Below are positions 18,689 to 26,376 of a stretch of 64,000 nt of DNA, piece by piece. A program made the position numbers and the translations under genes. Position 1 is the first letter of the stretch. Every line of letters starts with the position of its first letter. Below the pieces are notes generated by a model. It saw only the letters and a program-made list of their open reading frames with translations. It did not search any database and was not told where the DNA came from. The stretch comes from UBA6168 sp964573725 (GTDB taxonomy: Bacteria; Bacteroidota; Bacteroidia; Chitinophagales; Saprospiraceae): assembly GCA_964573725.1 (NCBI GenBank), contig CAZNLJ010000019.1:1-64000 (forward strand), written 5' to 3'.

Positions 18689-19687
18689 TCAGGGTGATAC
18701 GACTTCGTCTTTTTCGGCGCTTCGGTAGGCGGCCTGGATGATCCGAAGGGTGTCGCGGGCATCGTCGAGGTCGGAGCGGGGTTGGGTCCGGCCGGCCCGG
18801 CAAGCCAGGAAATGGGCGGCCTGGTGGCGGAAGGATTCGGCGTAACCGGTTCCGTCCGCCACCTTGGTACCGTTGTGGTAGCAGGCATCGCCGACGACGA
18901 TGTTGCCCTTTTCGCCGACTATCCGGATACCGGAAACGGGCTCGCCGAAATCACTGCCATGTCCCTGGCCGATATTGGCGATACAGCCGTCGCGGTAGCG
19001 GGCGTTGATCATGGCGAAGTCCTCCCCTTCGCTCCAGGTCAGCACCTGCCTGCTCCGGAAGGCCTGTATTTTTTCCGGAAATCCCAGGAGGTGGATGGAT
19101 TGGTAGACCTGATGGTGTCCGCTGTCCATGAGCGCGCCGCCGCCGGACGCTGCAGCGGAAGCGCGCCAGCCACGGGCATGGGCTTCGCCGGACCGGAAAC
19201 AGGAGATGAACTGGGCATAGACGAGCGTACCCAGGGCACCGGCATCCAGGATCTCCTTGGCCTTCGCGATGGCGGGCCGGTAGACGAAGTTGTGTGCGGG
19301 AAACAGCAACCGGCCCTTCCCGGCGGCTTTCGCGCGCAGGATTTCCAGTTGGGCGAGATCGGTGACGACCGGTTTTTCCGCCAGCACATCGAGTCCGGCA
19401 TCCAGGGCTTTCCGGATGTGCTCGAAGTGGTAGGGATTGATGCTGGCGACGATGACGGCGTCCAGCCGTCCGTCGCCCAGCAGCTCGGCATAGGTCGGGT
19501 AGGCTTCGATCCCGAACCGGCCGGCGATGTCCTGCAGGGACCGGTGCTGTTGTTCGCGTTGCCGGCTGTTCCCGTAATATTCGCGGGTGCAGCCGACGAA
19601 GCTTACGTCCGGCAGGTCGCGGAATGCACGCAGGTGGTATTCCAGCATCATCCCGGTGCCGACGATTCCGATGTGGGTACGGTTCAT
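18689..19687 (-). CDS. Gfo/Idh/MocA-family oxidoreductase
   Basis: 332 residues from the ATG at 19687, which overlaps the symporter stop as ATGA. The N-terminal Rossmann fold has GIVGTGMML (7-15), and the family's EKP motif is at 104-106 (LAEKPVV). The C-terminal substrate domain contains GGGALMDSGHHQVYQS, with the Asp and His that usually bind or protonate the sugar. Such enzymes oxidise, reduce or epimerise sugars using NAD(P). Cotranslation with the symporter suggests it works on the imported sugar, but which reaction it does cannot be read from the sequence. Confidence 0.85.
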   Translation of the reverse strand: MNRTHIGIVGTGMMLEYHLRAFRDLPDVSFVGCTREYYGNSRQREQQHRSLQDIAGRFGIEAYPTYAELLGDGRLDAVIVASINPYHFEHIRKALDAGLDVLAEKPVVTDLAQLEILRAKAAGKGRLLFPAHNFVYRPAIAKAKEILDAGALGTLVYAQFISCFRSGEAHARGWRASAAASGGGALMDSGHHQVYQSIHLLGFPEKIQAFRSRQVLTWSEGEDFAMINARYRDGCIANIGQGHGSDFGEPVSGIRIVGEKGNIVVGDACYHNGTKVADGTGYAESFRHQAAHFLACRAGRTQPRSDLDDARDTLRIIQAAYRSAEKDEVVSP

Positions 19688-20111
19688 TCGGTTTCGGTTT
19701 GGATGGACGGTTTTGAGCGGACCGATTCCAGCCGGACGGCGACTTCCTCCCGCATGAAGCGTTCGGTCAGGGGGTAGTAGTACATGACGGCAACGGAAAT
19801 GAGTGCCCCGGCAGCGGCGAACAGGGTCATCATCAAGCGGATACCCAGGATGGACGTCGGGGACTGCAACTCGTTCGCCACAAAGCCGAATGCCGAAAGG
19901 ATCCAGCCGCTGATGGCGCCGCCGATGGTCCATCCCAGTTTTTGCGACATGGAGGAGGAGGAGAAGATGAGCCCGGTCGCCCGCCGGCCCGTCCTGGATT
20001 CGGAGTAGTCCGATACGTCGCCGTACATGGCCCAGATCAGGGGGAACACACTCGCCGAAGCGATGCCGATCAGGATGTTGAGCAGGAACATGAGTTCCAC
20101 CTGCCGGGGGG
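19684..20111 (-). CDS. GPH-type sugar symporter, C-terminal part after frameshift
   Basis: The last third of the transporter, from RQVELMFLLNILIGIASASVFP through four or so transmembrane helices to a charged tail. It is in a different frame from 20106-21092. The break is at the six-C run on the coding strand (20106-20111); a seventh C would give LPPRQVELMF and a single protein of about 470 residues, the normal length of the family. The stop overlaps the next gene's ATG. Confidence 0.8.
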
Positions 20112-21092
20112 CAGGAAAAAGAACAGGGTACACAGGACCGCACAGATTGTCCCGGACAGCATGAAGGTGTTCTTCTTGCCGATACGGGTGGCCACCGGGA
20201 TGGCCAATGCGACCCCGATGAGGCTAGTGGCGTAGCCGCTGCTCATGAAGGCGGATGCGAGGGCACCCTGGGAGACTTCCCCAAACACCGCCACCCGCTG
20301 GTCGCCGACGAAATATTTGAAATAATAGAGGATGGCTGCCCCGCGCAAGGAGTTGAACACCAATACGGCCACGGCGGCTCCCAGCATGATGAACCAGGGC
20401 TTGTTCCCGGCAAGGTCAACGAGGTCCTCCCGCAGTGTGGAGGACTTGGCTTCCGCCGGGTCTAGCCTTTCCCGGGTGCCGGCGAAGGTCAGCACAAAGA
20501 AGATGCCTGCCAGCAAGGCGTAAATTGCCACCGTCCGCTGGTAGGCGGCCGCCACATCCCCGTCCGCCTTGAAATATTCCACCAGGTAATTGGCGGTGGC
20601 GGTCACCATCAGCCCCGCCGTGAATCCCCCGATGAACCGGAAGGAGGCCAGGGAGGTCCGCTCGTCCGTGTCCTTGGTCATGACGCCCAACAAGGAGGCG
20701 TACGGGACATTGACGGCCGTGTAGACCATCATCATCAAGGTGTAGGTGACATAGGCGTAGATGAGCTTGCCGGTCGGGCCCAGGTCCGGCGTCGTGAAGG
20801 TCAGTATGCCGATGATGACGAACGGAACGGCTCCGTACAACAGGTAGGGCCTGAACTTGCCCCATCGGCTGCGGGTCCGGTCGCACAACATGCCCATCAT
20901 GGGGTCGTTCACCGTGTCCCACAAACGCGCGACCAGGAACATCGTCCCCGCCGCCGCCGCCGTGATGCCGAACACGTCCGTGTAAAAAAACATCAGGAAC
21001 ATGGAAAATAAGGTCCAGAAGGTCGAGGAGGCGAAGTCCCCGAAGCCGTAGGCGACCTTCTCCCGGAATTGCAGCTTGCCCGTTCGGTCCAT
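20106..21092 (-). CDS. glycoside-pentoside-hexuronide (GPH) cation symporter, N-terminal part
   Basis: The ATG at 21092 begins MDRTGKLQFREKVAYGFGD, the standard opening of GPH/MelB-like symporters. The signature DPMMGMLCDRTRSRWGKFRP lies between helices 2 and 3, and about eight transmembrane helices follow. Such carriers bring mono- or disaccharides across the inner membrane with Na+ or H+. Homology ends at the C-run 20106-20111 and the frame stops at 20070. Expression is probably controlled by the adjacent LacI protein through the operator at 21177-21192. Confidence 0.85.
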
Positions 21093-21176
21093 TTTGTTCT
21101 TTTGCCGGGAAAACGCCGGCCCACCGCCGTTTCCCACCTCATGGAATGGGCTTGGCCGGAGGCGGAATCCCCGATA

Positions 21177-21223
21177 GCTAAAACCATTAAGCACAAATTT
21201 AACGCAAAATCTGTCAGCTGCAA
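21177..21223 (-). promoter_or_regulatory. promoter with LacI-type operator for the symporter gene
   Basis: On the minus strand TTG (21223-21221), 19 bp, then TAAATTTG (21201-21194) is a full -7 match. One base later lies GCTTAATGGTTTTAGC (21192-21177), identical at 14 of 16 positions to the site at the TonB receptor promoter. It overlaps the expected start of transcription, as a repressor site would. Confidence 0.65.
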
Positions 21224-22224
21224 GATTCCCGGAAAATAAATTGTACGTCCAGCATGACCTTTTCCGTCGGCCGATCGCCCTGTTCGATCTGGCGGAGCAG
21301 GATGCGGAGGGCTTCCCGGCTCATGGCCTCCAGGGGTTGTGCGATGGCGGAGATGGGGGTATAGGTGACGCGGTAGGCATCCATGTCGTCGAAACTGATG
21401 ACGGAGATGTCCTGCGGAATGCGGATCCCCAATTCCTTGAGGCATTCGAGGCCGAGGAGGGTGAGCTTGCCGGTGGTGAACAGCAAGGCATCCGCACCGG
21501 CCGCACGGATATCCTCGATGGCTTCCCGGACGAGGTGCTTGTCGTGGCTGAAAGGCAATTGCTTGACCAGGCTGTCGCGGACGGCCAGTCCGTGGTGGAG
21601 CAGGGCGTCGCGGTAGCCTTCCACCCGCCGCTGCATGGTGACGAGTTCGTTGTTCACGTTGAGGATGGCGATGTGACGCCGGCCGTTTTCCGCCAGGCGT
21701 CGGGTGGCGCTGTACGCCGCCCGGTAGTTGTCGATGATGACCGTATTGCTTTCCACCTGCTCGAACAAGCGGTCCACGACCACGAAAGGCACCTTTTGCT
21801 CCTGCAGGTCGAGCAGCGCAGGTTCGCTGCCGATGGGGGGGGTGAGGATGAACCCGTCGACCTGCCGGGTTCGGAGCAGCTCCAGTTCGGCCTTGAACTT
21901 CTCGTTCCGTTCGTCCGAATTGGCGATGATCACCTTGTACTGGTGCCGGGAGGCCTCGTCTTCCAAATACCGGGCGAACCGGGCGAAAAAGGGGTTGGAA
22001 ATGTCGGCGATGATCAGGGCGATGGTTTGTGATTTTCCGGTCTTCAGGCTTTTCGCCAGGTAATTCGGCGTGTAGTCCATCTGCCGCGCCATCTCCAATA
22101 CTTTTCCGGCCATGGCATCGCTGATGCGTTTTTCCTTGGCTTTCCCGTTGAGGACGAACGATACGAGGGCCTTGGAAACGCCCAGCTGGTCGGCGATGTC
22201 TTTGATGGTGCTCTTCTTTGCCAT
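21214..22224 (-). CDS. LacI-family transcriptional regulator
   Basis: 336 residues, full length for the family. The N-terminal helix-turn-helix is TIKDIADQLGVSKALVSFVLNG (6-27), followed by the hinge region DYTPNYLAKSLKTGK. Residues 65-330 form a periplasmic-binding-protein-like sensor (IALIIADISNPFFARFARYLED; DGFILTPPIGSE). It lies directly upstream of the symporter gene on the same strand. The palindromes at 18553-18568 and 21177-21192 are its likely operators, making it a local regulator of mannan-sugar uptake. An eight-C run inside the gene (21835-21842) reads in frame. Confidence 0.9.
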   Translation of the reverse strand: MAKKSTIKDIADQLGVSKALVSFVLNGKAKEKRISDAMAGKVLEMARQMDYTPNYLAKSLKTGKSQTIALIIADISNPFFARFARYLEDEASRHQYKVIIANSDERNEKFKAELELLRTRQVDGFILTPPIGSEPALLDLQEQKVPFVVVDRLFEQVESNTVIIDNYRAAYSATRRLAENGRRHIAILNVNNELVTMQRRVEGYRDALLHHGLAVRDSLVKQLPFSHDKHLVREAIEDIRAAGADALLFTTGKLTLLGLECLKELGIRIPQDISVISFDDMDAYRVTYTPISAIAQPLEAMSREALRILLRQIEQGDRPTEKVMLDVQFIFRESCS

Positions 22225-22513
22225 GTTGACGGATTGAGGCGGGCTTTCGGAATCGGACTGCTTCGGCCGGCCGGGGGCTTCCCGGCATGGTGCGGTGTCC
22301 GGCCTCTCGCCGGGCCCGGAACCGGTCGCCCCCCGACCACCACCCGGGTATCCACAAAACTAATACAATTGGCCGACGGTAGGCGCGCCGGTACTTCCGC
22401 GGCCGTTCCGGTTCGTTCGCACCGGCTTTCGGATATCGCATCGCTGCCTTGCGGCGCGCCGGTCGGGGGGCGCCGACCTTCGCAGGGTTTCCGCCGCCGG
22501 GGGCAAAGGTCCG

Positions 22514-24076
22514 TCAGCTTTTTCCGCCCCCTTGCCGGTACAGCCAACGGAGCCGGTCTTGCCTCGGCAGGGCGGCGGCACCGGTGGGAACATCCAAGGC
22601 CATGATGGCCGGGTCGTCCGGACCGAAAGGAGGCCAGGGGGGCAGTCCCGGACCGTTCGGCTCGCCGGTCTTGACGAATTGTACCCATTGGGCTGACATC
22701 TGTGCGGACAAGGACCTGTCCTGTGCGGTCCAGGGGCGGTCCACGGCGTCCAGGGTCCGGAATACATAAGGTATCTCACCGGTGTGGGAGGCACCGAAAT
22801 CGTCGTCGGCCCCATGGGCAGGTATGTTCCGGTTGAATCGGTAGACATACACGGCGGAGCGGCTGTGTCGCACCTGGTGGAGGGCCCAGGCATACATGCC
22901 CAGTCCGAACAGTTGGTCCCGGTGCAGGTCCATTTGGGAGCGGACGGCTTCGGCCTCGTCGGCGGCGGGGTAGTACAGGAGCAAGGTGTCGGCGGCTTCC
23001 CCATACCGGGTCCGGACCTGCTCCCGAAAATCGGCGGCGGCGAGCCATTGGTCGGAGACATGGTCCTCCTCGTTCCACCCGAGCAGGAGCGGCACGTCGC
23101 TGTGGGCTTGGTTCCGGTAGGTTTCCTCCGGGGAGGGGGGCACGACCACGCCGTCGAGGTAAGGGGTGGCCAAGGCGCCGGGATGGGCGATGACCGTCGC
23201 CGCATCCTGTTCGCGCAAAGCGGACAGGGTCGGCGCTGCCAGCTCGGCCGCCCATCGTTCGCCCTGTGCTTCGGCCTCCCGGCGCGAAGGCAGCCTGCGG
23301 AAGCCGTTGTCGAACATCACGCTGCCGCTCTGGGCGATGGCACGGTGGAACAAGCCCTTGGCCAGGGGCGACAGCACCAGGTAATTGACGGCCGCCGCCC
23401 CGGCGGATTGTCCGGCGATGGTGACTTGCCTCGGGTCCCCGCCGAACCGGGCGATGTTGTCGCGGATCCATTCCAGACCGGAGACCAGGTCGAGCAGTCC
23501 GTAGTTGCCAGACCGCCCGTATGGGGATTCCGCGGACAAGGCCGGGTGCGCCAGGAACCCCAGGGCTCCCAGGCGGTAGTTCAGCGATACGAAGACAATC
23601 CCCTGCCGGGCGAAGGCACTTCCTTCGTAGATGGGACAGGCGGATCCGCCGCCGCGGAAGCCGCCGCCATGCACGAATACCAGCACGGGCTTGGCCATGG
23701 TGTCGCCGGCCGCAGTCCATATGTTGAGGGACAGGCAATCTTCCGACATGGGTTCTTCCGGTATCAGGAAGGGCGCCGGCCAATACAGGAAGGGGACGGG
23801 CGGCGGCTGGACGGCACTGGGGCCGTAAGACCGGCAGGGACGGGTTCCCGTCCACGGTTCGGGGCGCTCCGGCGCTTTCCACCGCAAGGGCCCCACCGGC
23901 GGGCGGGCATAGGGGATGCCCAGGTACTTGTCGACCTGTTGGTCCCGGATTCCTTCCACCTGCCCGCTTTCGGTATCGGCATATACCGGTACCAGTTGTG
24001 CGGAAAGCCCGGCGGCGGTGCTGAGCAGCAAGGCCAGAAGCAGGGACCCTGTTCCGGCGGCGGCTTTGTTTTTCAT
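22514..24076 (-). CDS. secreted type B carboxylesterase
   Basis: 520 residues with a signal peptide (about 1-26). The fold is that of type B carboxylesterases: GIPYARPPVGPLRW (53-66), SEDCLSLNIW with its Cys (111-120), oxyanion loop HGGGF (136-140) and nucleophile Ser224 in AGQSAGAAAV. The catalytic His is in the HTGEIPYVF segment. These enzymes hydrolyse carboxylic esters on many substrates. Being exported and next to a polysaccharide locus, it may remove acyl groups from glycans, but the family alone does not prove it. It lies 289 bp upstream of the LacI gene. Confidence 0.85.
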   Translation of the reverse strand: MKNKAAAGTGSLLLALLLSTAAGLSAQLVPVYADTESGQVEGIRDQQVDKYLGIPYARPPVGPLRWKAPERPEPWTGTRPCRSYGPSAVQPPPVPFLYWPAPFLIPEEPMSEDCLSLNIWTAAGDTMAKPVLVFVHGGGFRGGGSACPIYEGSAFARQGIVFVSLNYRLGALGFLAHPALSAESPYGRSGNYGLLDLVSGLEWIRDNIARFGGDPRQVTIAGQSAGAAAVNYLVLSPLAKGLFHRAIAQSGSVMFDNGFRRLPSRREAEAQGERWAAELAAPTLSALREQDAATVIAHPGALATPYLDGVVVPPSPEETYRNQAHSDVPLLLGWNEEDHVSDQWLAAADFREQVRTRYGEAADTLLLYYPAADEAEAVRSQMDLHRDQLFGLGMYAWALHQVRHSRSAVYVYRFNRNIPAHGADDDFGASHTGEIPYVFRTLDAVDRPWTAQDRSLSAQMSAQWVQFVKTGEPNGPGLPPWPPFGPDDPAIMALDVPTGAAALPRQDRLRWLYRQGGGKS

Positions 24077-24189
24077 AGGGCTGTTTTTTTACGACGGTGC
24101 TTGGTGCGGTGGCAAGGTAGGTCAAAAAACCAAATTCCCACAGGGTCCGGGTGCCGGTATGCCCGTATTTCGGCCCCGGCAACCAGGCT

Positions 24190-24423
24190 TCAACGCGGAT
24201 AGGCGAATGCCGGCCGGAACAGGAATTCCCGGTCGGTCAGGGTAGGCAGGAAGGCCACCGGGTCCACTTTCTCCCCGGCATCCAGCGGTATCTGGTTCCG
24301 CAGTTCGGGGGCGAGGCCGGGGTGGCTCGTGTCGATGCCGCCGGTATAGTGGCGGACGACCTCGCGCAGGTGGCGGAACCTGCCGTCGTGCAGGTAGGGA
24401 AAGGGGTATTCGATGTTCCGAGT
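24190..24423 (-). pseudogene. C-terminal remnant of a di-heme cytochrome c peroxidase (MauG/CCP type)
   Basis: Reading from 24423 to the stop at 24190 gives about 77 residues beginning RNIEYPFPYLHDGRF and containing HLREVVRHYTGGIDTS and VAFLPTLTDREFL. This matches the last part of bacterial di-heme peroxidases, where PSLRN...PYMHDGRF and a TLTD motif are hallmarks. The codon just upstream of RNIEY is in effect preceded by a stop (TGA at 24424-24426), and neither CxxCH heme motif is present. It is a leftover of a deleted or interrupted gene. Confidence 0.7.
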
Positions 24424-24944
24424 TCATGTTCCGGCATTTCCCCTTTCCGCCGGTCCGGACAGGCGGGCCCGCTCCCTGCAGCCTGGCCGGAATGGCGGCA
24501 TTCGGTTGTGCCGGGAGGAGGCCGGTCGGAGCAAGGTGCGGACAGAACAGCAGGAAGTGCAAGGAATGATGTATCCGGTCGGAAGTTTTGACACGTCATG
24601 ACCGGACAATTTCCTACCTTGGAGTAACTTTCGGCTCGGCTTTGCAAATCGGCCTTTTTTCAGCGGTACCCGCCCCGTCCATCGGTGTGCAAGCCTCCGC
24701 GGCGCGGAATACGGCCCTGCCTTCGAAAAGTGCCGGATGGAATCCCGAACCGCACGATGGTCGGATTGTCTTCGGCAGGCCCGGAATCGGAAAGCAAGCC
24801 TATGTGACGGCCGGCGGGCCCTGCGGTCGCGCTGCGCAACGGACCTCCGGGGTCGGCACGGCGCGCGAGGCCGGACCGGGCCTGCTTGCGGCGGGAACCG
24901 GCAAGCACGGTCCCGCTTCCTTCGGAATTTTAAAATCGGAACCT
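24424..24944. other. intergenic stretch next to peroxidase remnant
   Basis: This 521-bp stretch has no recognisable gene. The plus-strand frame of the aminotransferase is open upstream from 24588, but that part is low-complexity and unlike the family, so it is not included in the gene. The breakpoint of the lost peroxidase gene is at about 24424. Confidence 0.35.
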
Positions 24945-26363
24945 ATGTTGCAGAAAAACACGGTACAGGAGCAAGAAAAGGCCGGCAGGACGCTGGCGCA
25001 CGACGAATATTTCCGGTCCCTCCGGGAAACGGAATTCAGCCGACTTTCGGAACAGGACCAGGTCTACCTCGACTATACCGGCGGCAACCTCTATCCGGCC
25101 TCGCAGCTGGAAAAACACCTGGACCTGTTGCGTCAGGGGGTGTTCGGCAATCCGCATTCCACCAATCCCACCTCGCAGCGGTCTACCCGGTTCGTACAGG
25201 AAGCCCGCGAGGCCGTGCTCCGGTTCTTCCGGGCGGAAGCCGATTACTACTGCATTTTTACACAGAACGCCTCCGGCGCCCTCAAGATCGTGGGGGAATG
25301 TTATCCTTTCCAAACGGACGGCCGTTTCCTGCTGTTCTCCGACAACCACAATTCGGTCAACGGCATCCGGGAATATTGCGTCCGTCGCGGCGGGTCTTAT
25401 GAATACGTCCCGATGAATTACGAGGACCTCACGGTCTCCGCACCCGCCCTCCGGGAAAAGCTGGCTTCGGCCGGCGGTACGCACAAGCTTTTCGCCTACC
25501 CGGCCCAATCCAACGTCTCCGGTGTCAAGCACAGCCTGGACTGGATCGGGGAAGCGCAGGGGCAAGGCTGGGATGTCCTGCTCGATGCCGCGGCCTTCGT
25601 GCCTTCCTCCCGCCTGGACCTTTCCCGATACCGGCCGGATTTCGTGTCGGTCTCCTTCTACAAGATCTTCGGCTACCCCACGGGCTTGGGCTGCCTCCTG
25701 GTGCGCCGCGCCGCCTTCGGCAAACTGGAGAAGAAGTGGTTCGCCGGCGGTACGGTCACCTTGGCCTCCGTCCTGGCCCCTTTTCACTTCCTGGCGGATA
25801 ATTACGAGCGGTTCGAGGACGGTACCATCGATTACCTCAACATCCCGGCCCTGACCATCGGCCTGGATTTCATGGAGTCCGTCGGCATGGACCGACTCCA
25901 GGATCGGGTCGCTTCCCTCTCGATGTATCTCTTCGAGCGCTTGCGCAGCCTCCGGCACGACAACGGCGAACCCCAGGTGGATATCTTCGGTCCGCCCGGC
26001 CGGGAAAGTACCGGGGGGACGATGATCATGGCCTTCCGCAACCCGGACGGTTCCAAGGTGCGCTTCGAACGCATCGAATCCCTGGCCAATGCGCGCAACA
26101 TCTCCATCCGCTCCGGCTGCTTCTGCAACCCGGGCCTGGATGAGACCAACAACTGCCTCACGTCCGCCGAGCTGACCCGGTATTTCACCAGCCGGTCCGC
26201 CGGCAACTACGGCGACATGATCCATTTCATCAACAAGATGCGCGGGGCCACCCGGGTATCCGTCGGCATGGCCACCACGCAGGCGGACCTCGACGCTTTC
26301 ATCGATTTCGTCGCCAGCCTCCGCAACAAGACCTTCGCACCGGAAGGCGCCATGGCAGGCTGA
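24945..26363 (+). CDS. PLP-dependent class V aminotransferase, Mocos/cysteine-desulfurase-like
   Basis: 473 residues from the ATG at 24945. It opens like the N-terminal domain of molybdenum-cofactor sulfurases: YLDYTGGNLYPASQLE, then FGNPHSTNPTSQRST. The PLP-binding Lys is Lys240 in VSFYKIFGYPTGLG, and the C-terminal part has the RSGCFCNPGLDE segment holding the Cys that would carry the persulfide. It lacks the MOSC domain of full Mocos proteins. It probably moves sulfur from cysteine or acts on a cysteine-like amino acid. The gene stands alone: the HTCS gene meets it tail to tail with 13 bp between stops. Confidence 0.8.
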   Translation: MLQKNTVQEQEKAGRTLAHDEYFRSLRETEFSRLSEQDQVYLDYTGGNLYPASQLEKHLDLLRQGVFGNPHSTNPTSQRSTRFVQEAREAVLRFFRAEADYYCIFTQNASGALKIVGECYPFQTDGRFLLFSDNHNSVNGIREYCVRRGGSYEYVPMNYEDLTVSAPALREKLASAGGTHKLFAYPAQSNVSGVKHSLDWIGEAQGQGWDVLLDAAAFVPSSRLDLSRYRPDFVSVSFYKIFGYPTGLGCLLVRRAAFGKLEKKWFAGGTVTLASVLAPFHFLADNYERFEDGTIDYLNIPALTIGLDFMESVGMDRLQDRVASLSMYLFERLRSLRHDNGEPQVDIFGPPGRESTGGTMIMAFRNPDGSKVRFERIESLANARNISIRSGCFCNPGLDETNNCLTSAELTRYFTSRSAGNYGDMIHFINKMRGATRVSVGMATTQADLDAFIDFVASLRNKTFAPEGAMAG

Positions 26364-26376
26364 GCCGTCGGCCGGC

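Noticed and set aside
24588..24944. N-terminal extension of the class V aminotransferase to 24588
   Set aside because: The extra 119 residues are unlike the family and low in complexity. The ATG at 24945 starts just before the conserved region.
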